From: an uncultured Sphingomonadaceae bacterium
Lineage (GTDB): Bacteria > Pseudomonadota > Alphaproteobacteria > Sphingomonadales > Sphingomonadaceae
Assembly: GCA_903871605.1 (NCBI GenBank)
Contig: CAIQHF010000033.1
Coordinates: forward strand, 1 to 39,491
DNA length: 39,491 nt
Direction: 5' to 3'
The notes under the pieces are model-generated. The model searched no databases. It was given only the letters and a program-made list of their open reading frames with translations, and was not told the DNA's origin. Within the stretch, counting starts at the first letter, position 1; the number at the start of each line of letters is the position of its first letter. The position numbers and the translations under genes were made by a program. Positions 23,923 to 33,056 of the stretch are shown here, piece after piece.

Positions 23923-24456
23923 TTAACCTGCGACACCGATCGCGAGCCGCTCCACCATCGCGGCATTGCCCTGCGCCTGCGCGACCGACGCCGCGCTGTT
24001 GCCCGCCGCATCCACTGCCCCGACGTCGGCGCCCGCCGCGATCAGCAGGTCGACGATATCGGTCTTGCCGAACAGCGCGGCCATCATCAGCGCGGTCTGG
24101 CCGACGCCGTTGCGGCGGTCGACCTCGGCACCCGCATCGAGCAGCAGCCGCGCGATCGGTTGGTAGCCCTTGAAGCAGACGCCCATCAGCGCGGTGTTGC
24201 CGCGCTCGTCGCCTGCGCCGTCGACCGCCGCGCCATGCAATAGAAGCAGAGCGGTCGTCGATGGCCGGTCGTTGTAGCTCGCCAGCACCAGCGCGCTGTG
24301 ACCGCGCGCATCGCGGCACTCGATATTCACGCCCGCCTTGAGCAGCGCGGGGATCATATCGTCGCGGCCCACGCGCGCGGCCTCGAACCACAATTCCTGC
24401 AGCCGCTCCATCGAGGGGAGCGGCGGCAGGCTGTGCGTCACGTCGCTCGGCGACAT
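23923..24456 (-). CDS. Ankyrin-repeat protein
   Basis: This 177-residue protein has about four ankyrin repeats between residues 20 and 170, for example ARGHSALVLASYNDRPSTTA, GNTALMGVCFKGYQPIARLL, and GQTALMMAALFGKTDIVDLL followed by IAAGADV. No signal peptide is seen, so it is likely cytoplasmic and binds a partner protein. In pseudomonads similar short ankyrin proteins sit beside catalase; no catalase is present here. The start at 24456 lacks a clear ribosome binding site, and the Met at residue 16 (MERLQELWFEA) is an alternative. Confidence 0.88.
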   Translation of the reverse strand: MSPSDVTHSLPPLPSMERLQELWFEAARVGRDDMIPALLKAGVNIECRDARGHSALVLASYNDRPSTTALLLLHGAAVDGAGDERGNTALMGVCFKGYQPIARLLLDAGAEVDRRNGVGQTALMMAALFGKTDIVDLLIAAGADVGAVDAAGNSAASVAQAQGNAAMVERLAIGVAG

Positions 24457-24469
24457 GCGTCGTCGCCGA

Positions 24470-24619
24470 CTAGACGGTGCGGCGCCCGGTGATGAAGTGA
24501 AGCACGATCATGATCACCGCGATCACGAGCAGGATATGGATCAGTCCGCCAGCGACATGAAAGGCGAAAAAGCCCAGCAGCCACATGACGACGAGCACGG
24601 CAGCGATGATTCCCAGCAT
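24470..24619 (-). CDS. Lmo0937-family small membrane protein (49 aa)
   Basis: The ATG at 24619 follows AGGAG by 7 bases. The 49-residue product is almost all membrane: MLGIIAAVLVVMWLLGFFAF, a short HVAGG turn, a second helix LIHILLVIAVIMIVLHFI, and the tail TGRRTV. This matches the lmo0937/DUF5670 family, whose members are often stress-induced. A good EcfG-type promoter lies 60 bases upstream. Confidence 0.8.
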   Translation of the reverse strand: MLGIIAAVLVVMWLLGFFAFHVAGGLIHILLVIAVIMIVLHFITGRRTV

Positions 24620-24679
24620 CGAAACACTCCTAGCAACCTCCCGACCTGCCAGAGTGGCGCCGGTGACGATTGTTTCGGA

Positions 24680-24705
24680 AACGTATGCTTCGCCGTGCGG
24701 GTTCC
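24680..24705 (-). promoter_or_regulatory. EcfG (general stress sigma) type promoter
   Basis: On the minus strand GGAAC (24705-24701) is followed by a 17-base spacer and CGTT (24683-24680), matching the alphaproteobacterial EcfG/sigma-T consensus GGAAC-N16/17-CGTT. It reads into the lmo0937-family gene, with a 5' leader of about 55 bases. It lies between the end of the GDPD gene (stop at 24715) and that small gene, which separates the two transcripts. Confidence 0.65.
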
Positions 24706-24714
24706 GTCCGCCAG

Positions 24715-25833
24715 CTAGAGCGGCTCGCCGGCAAAGCCCGCCGTACCCAACGCCTGCCGCCCGAGCGCGGGGTCGTCGGTGAAGAAGCCGTCGATCCCGG
24801 CGGCGACGCAGGCGCGGATTTCGGCGATCGACCCCGCCGGATTGCGCGCGGCGGGCCCGGCGTCGCTCTGGAAATTCTTGGCGAGGAAATAATTCTCCGG
24901 ACGGAAGGTCCATGGCATCACCACCAGGCCGGCCTCGTGTGCGTCCGCGGTCACCGGCGCCACCGCCGCCAAGCGTCCGTCGGCGCCGAGCGGGATGATG
25001 CTGCGCGTATCGGGCGCGAGGATGTCGGCATAGCCCGCTATGTCGGCGAGGCCCGCGGGCATCATCATCTGCCGGTAGGTGAGCGTGCCGCCCGCCTTGA
25101 CCACATCCGCGGGCCGCGCGTCGGCACCGATGGCGAGCTGCATCAGCCGCATGTTGGCGGGGCGGCCGAGCTTGGCGCGCAGATAGCGCAGGTTGGCGAT
25201 CTCGAACGACTGGATCACCAGCGGCGCGCGGCGGGTATAGTCGTGCGCGGCCAGCGTCGCCAGGAAACGATCCTCGAGCGGCATGCCGACGCCCGCGAAA
25301 TAGGTCGAATGCTTGAGTTCGGGCACCAGCCCGATCTTGCGGCCGCGCGCGAGCGATTCCGCTGCGGCGAAGTCGATCATCTCCTGCCAGGTGACCAGAT
25401 CGAAGCGGCCGTCGAACGCGGCGTTCTGCGGGCGCAGCTTGGGCAGCCGCTCGATCGCGCGCAGCGTCTTGAGTTCGGCGAGCGTGAAATCCTCGACGAA
25501 CCAGCCGAGCTGGCGTTCGCCGTCGACCAGCTTCTCGGTCTTGCGATCAGCGAATTCGGGGTGGCGCGCGATGTCAGTGGTCTCGGCGATGTTGTTTTCG
25601 TGGCGGATGATCAGCACCCCGTCCTTGCTGATCACCAGATCGGGCTCGATGAAATCGGCGCCGTCCTGGACCGCCTTGGCATAGGAGGCGAGCGTATGTT
25701 CGGGGCGCAGCGCAGAGGCGCCGCGATGCCCGAACACCTGCACGTCCTTGCGCAACGGGATCCCCACCGCAGCGCCGCTGGCAGAGGCCAGTAGCGCTGC
25801 GCCGGCCGCGCCCATCGTTTCCCGTCGCGTCAT
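24715..25833 (-). CDS. glpQ: Tat-exported glycerophosphodiester phosphodiesterase
   Basis: This 372-residue enzyme cleaves glycerophosphodiesters (deacylated phospholipids) to glycerol 3-phosphate and an alcohol. Catalytic residues of the GDPD TIM barrel are present: His36-Arg37 in FGHRGAS, Glu63 and Asp65 in FIEPDLVISKDG, and His78 in IIRHEN. The N-terminus MTRRETMGAAGAALLAS is a twin-arginine signal, so it should act in the periplasm. The ATG at 25833 has the best spacing after GGCAGGA. It starts 17 bases after the TonB-dependent receptor stop, in one operon, which suggests scavenging of glycerophosphodiesters for phosphorus or carbon. Confidence 0.92.
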   Translation of the reverse strand: MTRRETMGAAGAALLASASGAAVGIPLRKDVQVFGHRGASALRPEHTLASYAKAVQDGADFIEPDLVISKDGVLIIRHENNIAETTDIARHPEFADRKTEKLVDGERQLGWFVEDFTLAELKTLRAIERLPKLRPQNAAFDGRFDLVTWQEMIDFAAAESLARGRKIGLVPELKHSTYFAGVGMPLEDRFLATLAAHDYTRRAPLVIQSFEIANLRYLRAKLGRPANMRLMQLAIGADARPADVVKAGGTLTYRQMMMPAGLADIAGYADILAPDTRSIIPLGADGRLAAVAPVTADAHEAGLVVMPWTFRPENYFLAKNFQSDAGPAARNPAGSIAEIRACVAAGIDGFFTDDPALGRQALGTAGFAGEPL

Positions 25834-25850
25834 GTGCATATCCTGCCGCC

Positions 25851-28316
25851 TCAGAAGCCGAAGCGCAGCGTACCGAACCATTCGCGCGGCGCCAGCGGGA
25901 AGGCGTTGTAGGTGCCCGACGCCGCACCGATCGACAGCGTCGACGCCGCCTTCTTGTTGGTCAGGTTGGTGACGTTGAGGCTGACGCCGAGCGTCTTGAT
26001 GAAGCGGTTGTCGAGCGGGATGGTCGCGCCCAGCCGCGCCGCCATGGTGAAATAGCCCGGCACATGGAGATCGTTGGTATAGGTCGCATAGCGCTTGCCG
26101 AGATAGTCGCCGACGAGTTGGGCGTTGAAGATGCCGTAATTGACCGACGCCACGAACTTGTCGAGCCAGGCGGGCGAACCGGGCACCTTCTTGCCCTTGG
26201 TCGGCACGATCGTCTGCGCGATGCCGGTGGTATAATTATCCTGAAAACGTGAGTTATTGTAGGACAGCGCGTCGTAGAGCGAGAAATGCGGGCCGAAATG
26301 CAGCGTGCCCGCAATGTCGACGCCGTCGGTCTTCACGCTGCCGACATTCTCCAGGATCGCCGCGCCGCTCTGGATCGAGGTGATGACCACGGTCGGGCTG
26401 ATCGCGAGCAGCCGGTTCTTGAAATCGACATGATAATAGCTGACCTGCCCCTCGAAGCCGGTGATCGGCCCGAGATCGAACGAACGCTGCGTGCGCGCGC
26501 CGATCTCGTAGGTCCAGCTCGTCTCGGGCTTCACCGAATCCTTGAACTGGTCGAACACCTGCTGGCTGCCCAGCGCGAAGGGCGACAGGCCCGAGGCGGC
26601 GCTGGTCTGGAACTGGCGGATATTCTTCTGCGCGTTGACGAAGATCTGCTCGTGCGGCGTCACGTCCCACAATGCGCCGAGCTGCGGCAGGAACGGCTTG
26701 CTCGTGTCTAGCTTGCCGACCGGCAGCGCGGTCGAGTTGGAGAAGGAGCCCGGGATCGGCTGGACCGGCACCGCCTGCGAGGCGTTCTGGAACGTGCTCT
26801 TGAAGCCGCCCAGCACGGTCACGTTCGGCAAAACGTGCCAGCTGTCCTGGATATGCGTCTGATATTCGTCGACGCGCACCTGGCTGCCATATTGGGTGAT
26901 CAGCGGCGTCTCGTAATCCGCGGGGCGCGTATAGGGCGAGGTCGGATTGTTGACGTCGTCGGCATACCAGCGACGATAGGCCGACGAGCTCTGATGCTCG
27001 TACCAGCCGCCGATCTCGATCTGATGCTTGCCGAGATCGACGTGCAGCGTCGAGACGATGCCTTCGCGATCAATCCGATATTCGGTCGTCCGCGTCGCCA
27101 GGCCGGAACCGCCGAAGATGTTGGAGATGCGCGCGAGGTTCGCGGTGGTGACCGGCGCCGAGGTCGAGCAGGCCTGCCCCGCGACCGGGAAATAGCAGGA
27201 GAACAGCCCGACCAGACCCGCCGCGGACACCGGCCCGGAGACGACGCCGACGCCGTCGTCATGATGGTAATAGGCCTGGTTGGACCAGTGGACCCGATCG
27301 CTGACGTTCCAGTCATACTTGGCATAGACCAGATAGTCGGTGCGCTGCGCGTCGCTGTAATAATCCTGATAGTTGGAGCCCGCCGCGCGGTACGCCGCCG
27401 AGCCCAGATAGCCGTTCTGCGCGCTCGGGATATAGGCCTCGGCGGCGGCGAAGTTCGGGTAGAGGAACGGGCGCGTATAGGGATAGCTGCCCTGCGTCGC
27501 GGTGGTGACGACGCTGGCGTCCTCGTTGGGCTCGGTCTTGTCCGAATAGACGCCGTAGATCGTCAGTTTGCCCGTCGCATCGTCGTGGACGAACTTGGCG
27601 TCGGCCTGATAGCCGCCCTGATGGCCGTCGAAATCCCAGGCCCGGGCATCCTGCCGCACCCCCGATGCATAGAAGCTGTTGCCGTTGCCGAAGGTGCCGC
27701 TGTCGATCCGCGCATAGGTGCGGAACGCCGAATAGCTACCGAACGTCTGCTCGACGGTCGCGCCGCGCTCGGCCTTGGGGTCGCTCGAGAAGGTGTCGAT
27801 CGTGCCGCCGAGATTGCTCGTCGAGGCCGTGCCGAGATCGCCCGCGCCCGATGCCAGCGTGACGCGGCCGACATCCTCCGAGATGATCGCGCGCTGCGGC
27901 GAGAGGCCGTTGTAATTGCCGTAGGTCTGGTCGCCGAGCGGGATGCCGTCCATCGTATAGCCGAGCTGGCCGGCGCTGAAGCCGTGGACGTAGAGCGAGA
28001 TGTTCTGCTCGTTATTGCCCCACGGATCGGCGGTGAGAAAGGTCACGCCGGGCAGCGTCTGGATCGCCTTGAGCGGGCTGATGCCGGGAAGGATCTTCTG
28101 GATCTCCTTGCCCTCGAGCGTCACCACCGATCGCGTGCGGCGCGAGGTGACGATGATCGCCGCATTCTGCGTGGCATCGGAAGCGTCTGCGCCCGGCTCG
28201 GCCGGTTCGGCCGCGACGGCGGTCGCGGCGGCGTCGGCGGCATGCGCGCCGGCGATCGGCAACCCGAAGGCGAAGCTCGCCGAAAGCGCGAGCAGAGAAG
28301 CCCGAGAAAGACGCAT
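25851..28316 (-). CDS. TonB-dependent outer-membrane receptor
   Basis: This 821-residue protein has a signal peptide (MRLSRASLLALSASFAFG, ending near GAHA), a plug domain (~50-190, with TLEGKEIQKILPGISPLKAI and TMDGIPLGDQTYGNYNG) and a 22-strand barrel ending in the outer-membrane C-terminal signature REWFGTLRFGF. It imports a substrate across the outer membrane with energy from TonB-ExbBD. Co-transcription with a glycerophosphodiesterase suggests a phosphodiester or phosphorylated ligand rather than iron. The ATG at 28316 follows AAGGGG. The upstream region holds a Pho-box-like site and is shared with a divergent porin gene. Confidence 0.93.
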   Translation of the reverse strand: MRLSRASLLALSASFAFGLPIAGAHAADAAATAVAAEPAEPGADASDATQNAAIIVTSRRTRSVVTLEGKEIQKILPGISPLKAIQTLPGVTFLTADPWGNNEQNISLYVHGFSAGQLGYTMDGIPLGDQTYGNYNGLSPQRAIISEDVGRVTLASGAGDLGTASTSNLGGTIDTFSSDPKAERGATVEQTFGSYSAFRTYARIDSGTFGNGNSFYASGVRQDARAWDFDGHQGGYQADAKFVHDDATGKLTIYGVYSDKTEPNEDASVVTTATQGSYPYTRPFLYPNFAAAEAYIPSAQNGYLGSAAYRAAGSNYQDYYSDAQRTDYLVYAKYDWNVSDRVHWSNQAYYHHDDGVGVVSGPVSAAGLVGLFSCYFPVAGQACSTSAPVTTANLARISNIFGGSGLATRTTEYRIDREGIVSTLHVDLGKHQIEIGGWYEHQSSSAYRRWYADDVNNPTSPYTRPADYETPLITQYGSQVRVDEYQTHIQDSWHVLPNVTVLGGFKSTFQNASQAVPVQPIPGSFSNSTALPVGKLDTSKPFLPQLGALWDVTPHEQIFVNAQKNIRQFQTSAASGLSPFALGSQQVFDQFKDSVKPETSWTYEIGARTQRSFDLGPITGFEGQVSYYHVDFKNRLLAISPTVVITSIQSGAAILENVGSVKTDGVDIAGTLHFGPHFSLYDALSYNNSRFQDNYTTGIAQTIVPTKGKKVPGSPAWLDKFVASVNYGIFNAQLVGDYLGKRYATYTNDLHVPGYFTMAARLGATIPLDNRFIKTLGVSLNVTNLTNKKAASTLSIGAASGTYNAFPLAPREWFGTLRFGF

Positions 28317-28385
28317 ACCGAACCCCTTGAATTCATGCTGCTATGCAGCGTTGCAGCCCCGGTAGGCCGACTGTCGGTCAGTCGC

Positions 28386-28414
28386 GTGACGCTTTGATAG
28401 CAGCGCGATGACAC
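28386..28414 (-). promoter_or_regulatory. Pho-box-like direct repeats upstream of the TonB receptor-glpQ operon
   Basis: Read on the minus strand, three 7-base units with 4-base spacers (11-base period) are seen: GTGTCAT, CTGCTAT, GCGTCAC. They match the PhoB unit CTGTCAT at 6, 5 and 4 of 7 positions. A fourth weaker unit, CTGACCG, follows in phase. The site is 70-98 bases upstream of the receptor start. The period is right, but the matches are imperfect. Confidence 0.4.
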
Positions 28415-28538
28415 GCGATTTCGATCGCGCATTCCGGCATCATCCCCCTTGGCGTGCGCCGTTGGCGATGGGAGAAGCGCGCTGCCGATTCGCGGGCCGG
28501 CGCTGTCCGGGACGCGGCGATCGAGGGGGGACTGCAAG

Positions 28539-29858
28539 ATGCGATACGGCTGCAGCGCGCTGGCGGCGCTTGTCATTTCGATCGCCGCACCTGCCGCCCG
28601 CGCCGACGATGCGCCCGCGCCAGCGCAGGATTATGCGATCCACGGCCAGGCGACGTTCGTGCTGCAGGGCACGCCGGGCTTCCCCTCGCCCTATGCGGGC
28701 GCCAACAGCCTGACGCCGCATCAGCGCAAGGAGACGATCGACGCGACGCTCTATATCGGCGTGCGGCCCTGGGCGGGTGCCGAGATCTGGGCCAATCCCG
28801 AGGTCGATCAGGGCTTTGGCCTGTCCAACACGCTGGGGGTCGCAGGTTTTCCCAGCGCGGAAGCCTACAAGGTCGGCAAGAAATATCCCTATGTGCGCTT
28901 GCAGCGCGCCTTCCTGCGCCAGACGATCGATCTCGGCGGCGCGGACGAGACGGTCGCGGGCGCGGCCAACCAGCTCGGCGGCATGCGCACCGCCGATCGC
29001 CTCGTGCTGACGATCGGCAAATTTGGCGTCGGTGACGTGTTCGACGCCAATTCCTATGCGCACGACCCACGCGGCGACTTTCTCAACTGGTCGCTCGTCG
29101 ATGCGGGCAGCTTCGACTATGCCGCCGACGCTTGGGGCTATTCGACCGGCGTCGCGGCCGAATGGTATCGGGGGCCTTGGACGCTACGCGTCGGCGCGTT
29201 CAACCTCTCCAAAATTCCCAACGGCGCGACACTGGAGAGCGGCTTCGGCCAGTACCAGCTCGACGGCGAGATCGAGCACCGCCACCAGATTGCTGGCCGC
29301 AACGGTGCGGTACGCGTCACCATCTTCCGCAACCGCGGCCGGTTCGGCCGCTTCGACGATGCGCTCGCGCTCGCCGCCGCGACCGGCGCTGCGCCCGATA
29401 CCGCGCTGGTCCGCGCGCGACGCACCCGCATCGGCGCCAGCGTCGACATCGAGCAGGCGGTGACCGACAGCGTCGGCGTCTTCGCGCGCGCCGGGCTCGC
29501 GAACGGCCAGATCGAGCCCTATGACTTCACCGACATCGATCGCACCGCGCAGCTGGGCGTCGCGATCGACGGCAAGCGCTGGGGCCGCGCCGGCGACACG
29601 ATCGGCATCGCCGCGGTGGTCAACGGCATCACCAGGACCCACCAGCGCTATCTCGATGCGGGCGGGGTCGGCGTGCTGGTCGGCGACGGGAGGCTGCCGC
29701 ATCCGGGCGCAGAGGCGATCGGCGAGGCCTATTACGACTGGAAGCCGGCCAAGGGCGTCGCACTCAGTCTCGACTATCAGCTCGTCGGCAACCCCGGCTA
29801 CAACCGCGACCGCGGCCCCGCCAACGTCTTCGCGGTGCGGCTGCACGGCGCATTCTGA
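28539..29858 (+). CDS. Outer-membrane porin, OprB/carbohydrate-porin-like
   Basis: This 439-residue protein has a signal peptide (MRYGCSALAALVISIAAPAARA) and a beta-rich body. Features recalling OprB-type carbohydrate-selective porins are HGQATFVLQGTPGFPSPYAGANSL near the N-terminus, RADRL/GKFG-type strands in the middle (TADRLVLTIGKFGVGDVFDAN), and a C-terminal aromatic residue (VRLHGAF). It should form a channel for small solutes. The ATG at 28539 follows GGGGGG by 8 bases; the frame is open further upstream without a better start. It is divergent from the TonB receptor-glpQ operon across 222 bases, so joint regulation is possible. Confidence 0.82.
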   Translation: MRYGCSALAALVISIAAPAARADDAPAPAQDYAIHGQATFVLQGTPGFPSPYAGANSLTPHQRKETIDATLYIGVRPWAGAEIWANPEVDQGFGLSNTLGVAGFPSAEAYKVGKKYPYVRLQRAFLRQTIDLGGADETVAGAANQLGGMRTADRLVLTIGKFGVGDVFDANSYAHDPRGDFLNWSLVDAGSFDYAADAWGYSTGVAAEWYRGPWTLRVGAFNLSKIPNGATLESGFGQYQLDGEIEHRHQIAGRNGAVRVTIFRNRGRFGRFDDALALAAATGAAPDTALVRARRTRIGASVDIEQAVTDSVGVFARAGLANGQIEPYDFTDIDRTAQLGVAIDGKRWGRAGDTIGIAAVVNGITRTHQRYLDAGGVGVLVGDGRLPHPGAEAIGEAYYDWKPAKGVALSLDYQLVGNPGYNRDRGPANVFAVRLHGAF

Positions 29859-29875
29859 GCGGACGAGCCGTCCGC
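29859..29875. terminator. Hairpin between convergent porin and kinase genes
   Basis: GCGGAC-GAGCC-GTCCGC directly follows the porin stop codon and precedes the kinase stop on the other strand. It has a 6-base perfect stem. No T-run follows on either strand, so it is a possible bidirectional terminator only. Confidence 0.4.
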
Positions 29876-29885
29876 CCGTCCATGA

Positions 29886-32867
29886 TCAGGCGTCGAGCAT
29901 CTCGGCGATTCGATGCGACAGATCCGCCATCACGAAGGGCTTGGTGACCACCGCCATGCCCGGATCGAGATGGCCGTTGCCCACCGCGGCATTCTCGGCG
30001 AAGCCCGTGACGAACAGGATCTTGAGATCGGGCCGGCCGATCCGCGCCGCATCCGCCACCTGCCGCCCGTTCATGCCACCGGGCAGGCCGACATCGGTGA
30101 TCAGCAGATCGACCGTGCCGAGCGCATCGAGCTTCCTCAGCCCGGCCGGGCCATCCTCGGCCTCGATCACCGTATAGCCCGCCTCGTCGAGCAGTTCGAC
30201 GATCAGCATGCGCACCGTCGGCTCGTCGTCGATGACGAGGATCGTCCGCCCCGCCCCGTCGTCGCCGACCGGCATCGCCCGCGGCTCGGCCTCATCGGCG
30301 AGCGCACCGGCGTGGCGCGGCAGATAGAGGCACATCGTCGTGCCCTGGCCCGGCTCGGTATAGACCCTGACCTGCCCGCCCGATTGGCGGACGAAGCCGT
30401 GGATCATCGAGAGGCCGAGTCCCGTCCCCTGCCCGATCGGCTTGGTCGTGAAGAAGGGATCGAAGATGCGATCGGCGACGTCCTTGGCCATGCCCGTGCC
30501 CGTGTCGCTGACGCAGATCGACAGATACTGGCCCGGCGGCAGATCGCGCGATCGCGCCCAGCGTTCGTCGAGCCATTTGTTGGCGGTCTCGATCGTCAGC
30601 CGTCCGCCCTCGGGCATCGCGTCGCGCGCGTTGATCGCGAGATTGAGCAGCGCGCTCTCGAGTTGCGCCGCATCGACGCGCGCCGGCCACAAACCGCCCG
30701 CGCCGACGACCTCGACCGTGATCGCCGGCCCGACGGTGCGGCGGATCAGCTCCTCCATGCCGAACACCAGCCGATTGACGTCGATCGGCTTGGGATCGAG
30801 CGTCTGGCGGCGTGAGAAGGCGAGCAGCCGCTGCGTCAGCGCGGCGGCGCGCTGCGCCGAAGTGCGCGCGCCGTCGAGGAAACGATCGATCCCGTCGGTG
30901 CGGCCCTGCGCGATACGCCGCTCGATGATCTCGAGGCTGCCGCTGATCCCGGTGAGCAGATTGTTGAAATCGTGCGCGATCCCGCCGGTCAGCTGGCCGA
31001 CCGCCTCCATCTTCTGGGCCTGACGCAGCGCCTCATGCGCATCGGAGAGCTCGGCGGTCCGCTCCGCGACGCGCTGCTCGAGCGTGTCGCGCGCGGCCTG
31101 CAACTCCTGGAACAGCCGCGCATTATCGATCGCGATCGCGGCCTGCGCGGCGAGGCCGACGATCAACCGCTCGTGCGTCTCGTCGAACTGGGCCGGCTCG
31201 GGATGGCCGAACAGCAGGCCGCCCAGCACGTCGCCCGATCGCGAGACGACCGGGACGGCGAGATAGCTGCGCACCGGCAGGTGGCCTGCGGGCATGCCGC
31301 GATGCGGCTCGGAGAGCCCGTAGCGCGGATCGGCAACGATGTCGCCGGATCGCACGACTCCCTCGTTGCGGAAGGTCGGCGCGAACACCGCGGTGGCACG
31401 CGGCCGGCCGAGCGGGGCAAACGCCTCGCGCGCCGCGCCCGATAGCGTGAAGAGCGCGAGCCGCTCGCCCGTCTCGTCCATTATATTGTGGAAATAGGCG
31501 CCGAATTTGGCGCCGGTCAGCTCGACCGCGGCATCGGTGATCAGCTGGATCAGCGATTCGAGGTTGAGCTCGCCCGAAATCGCGGCGCCCGTCCGGTTCA
31601 GCGTCTCGAGGACGCGGCCTTGTTCGCGCAGCGCCATTTCGGTCTGCTTGCGATCGGTGACGTCGAGAACGAATTCGAACCCCGTCCCGTCCGGCAGCAG
31701 CTTGGCCGCGAACAGCGACCACCAGCGCGTGCCGTCCTTACGGATATATTGCTTCTCATAGGGCGTCGTCTGGCCGTGCCGCTTGAGGTCTGCGAACGCC
31801 TGTTCCGATTCCGCCATCCATTCGGGCGGGGTCAGCGAGCGCCAGCTGAGACTGCCCGATTCGAGGTCGGCGCGGTCGTAGCCGCTCATCCGCAGGAAGG
31901 CGTCGTTGGCGTCGATCAGCACGCCGTCCATGTCGAACTGCAGCGCGCCGACCGTCTCGATCTCGAGCGCGGTTCGGAACCGCGCCTCGCTGCGGCGGAC
32001 CGCCTCCTGCGCGAGATGCTCTTCGGTGACGTCGGCGCCTTCGCACAAGACGCCGACGATACCGCCGTCCGCATCGCGCATGGCATCGCACACGAAGGTC
32101 AGGAATCGCTCCTCGACGACGCCGCTGGGTTGGCGGAAGCTCGCCGGTGCCGCGGTCGCGCCCGCGCGTTCGCCGGTTGCGTAAACCCGGTCGAGCATCG
32201 CGAACAGGCTTTTGCCCTCGTCCTGACCGAAGGACGCGCGGATCGGCTTGCCGATCCAGTCGCTGCTTGCGAACGCCCGCCGATGCGCCGCGTTGACGAA
32301 CTCGACCACGTGCGTCGGGCCGCGCATCGCGATGATGAAGCCCGGCACCTGCTCGAACGCCTGAAACAGCCGCTCGCGCTCGGTCGCGGCGCGACGATCG
32401 GCCTCGATGCGCTCGGTGGTCTCGATGACGATGGCGATCACGCCGGCGGGGCGCCCCGTCTCGTCGAGCACCGGCGAATAATCGAGGTTCATCCAGACCT
32501 GCTCGGGGCGGCCATGGCGATGCAGCGTCAGCTCCTGGTCGCGATAGGCGAGCGTGCCGCCGGCCAGGCCGACCTTCATCACATGATCGTTGAAGTCGGC
32601 GACCTCGGGCCAGCCTTCACGGACATTCGATCCGAGCAGCGCGGGGTGGCGCCCGCCCGCGAACAGCGAATAGGCGTCGTTGTAGAGCATCACGCCCGCC
32701 TCGCCCCAGAGCATCACGATCGGGACGGGAGACAACAGCACCATGCCGAGCGCGGTATTGAGGCATTGCGGCCACCCGGCGATCGGCCCCAGCGGCGTGG
32801 TCGACCAGTCGCGCTGCGCGATCAGGCGTCCGGTCTCTCCGGCTTCACTCAGCCAATCCATGCCCAT
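29886..32867 (-). CDS. Hybrid sensor histidine kinase (PAS x3, GAF, HisKA, HATPase, receiver)
   Basis: This ~993-residue kinase has no membrane helices. In order: three PAS regions (~30-155, 165-290, 295-415), GAF (~440-585), a short coiled coil, HisKA with phospho-acceptor His632 in GGIAHDFNNLLTG, HATPase_c (~730-850, with DTGTGMAKDVADRIFDPFFT and GQGTGLGLSM), and a C-terminal receiver (VIDDEP...) with phospho-acceptor Asp925 in LLITDVGLPGG and the conserved Lys in VVTKPF. It senses a cytoplasmic signal, perhaps light, redox or a ligand; LOV-type Cys motifs are not seen. No response regulator is adjacent. The start is ATG 32867 or 32861; the open frame upstream overlaps the TDT gene and is not coding. 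Confidence 0.92.
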   Translation of the reverse strand: MGMDWLSEAGETGRLIAQRDWSTTPLGPIAGWPQCLNTALGMVLLSPVPIVMLWGEAGVMLYNDAYSLFAGGRHPALLGSNVREGWPEVADFNDHVMKVGLAGGTLAYRDQELTLHRHGRPEQVWMNLDYSPVLDETGRPAGVIAIVIETTERIEADRRAATERERLFQAFEQVPGFIIAMRGPTHVVEFVNAAHRRAFASSDWIGKPIRASFGQDEGKSLFAMLDRVYATGERAGATAAPASFRQPSGVVEERFLTFVCDAMRDADGGIVGVLCEGADVTEEHLAQEAVRRSEARFRTALEIETVGALQFDMDGVLIDANDAFLRMSGYDRADLESGSLSWRSLTPPEWMAESEQAFADLKRHGQTTPYEKQYIRKDGTRWWSLFAAKLLPDGTGFEFVLDVTDRKQTEMALREQGRVLETLNRTGAAISGELNLESLIQLITDAAVELTGAKFGAYFHNIMDETGERLALFTLSGAAREAFAPLGRPRATAVFAPTFRNEGVVRSGDIVADPRYGLSEPHRGMPAGHLPVRSYLAVPVVSRSGDVLGGLLFGHPEPAQFDETHERLIVGLAAQAAIAIDNARLFQELQAARDTLEQRVAERTAELSDAHEALRQAQKMEAVGQLTGGIAHDFNNLLTGISGSLEIIERRIAQGRTDGIDRFLDGARTSAQRAAALTQRLLAFSRRQTLDPKPIDVNRLVFGMEELIRRTVGPAITVEVVGAGGLWPARVDAAQLESALLNLAINARDAMPEGGRLTIETANKWLDERWARSRDLPPGQYLSICVSDTGTGMAKDVADRIFDPFFTTKPIGQGTGLGLSMIHGFVRQSGGQVRVYTEPGQGTTMCLYLPRHAGALADEAEPRAMPVGDDGAGRTILVIDDEPTVRMLIVELLDEAGYTVIEAEDGPAGLRKLDALGTVDLLITDVGLPGGMNGRQVADAARIGRPDLKILFVTGFAENAAVGNGHLDPGMAVVTKPFVMADLSHRIAEMLDA

Positions 32868-33056
32868 ACCTGCGTCGCAGCTCCACGCCCGCGATACCGC
32901 GTCGCCCGCGCCGTCGCCAGCGACTTGATGGAGGTGCCGGCGGCAGTCGTCGCGGATCACGGTTGGACGGAGCGATCCGATCGGCCTATCGCGACGCTTG
33001 TGGCGCGCGCCGTCCGAACGGCCGCCCCAAGACGCGGATCCGAGCGAGGAAGCGAT

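Noticed and set aside
26835-28397. Long rightward open frame opposite the TonB receptor
   Set aside because: Shadow of a GC-rich barrel gene; the Arg/Ala/Val composition is typical of antisense frames.
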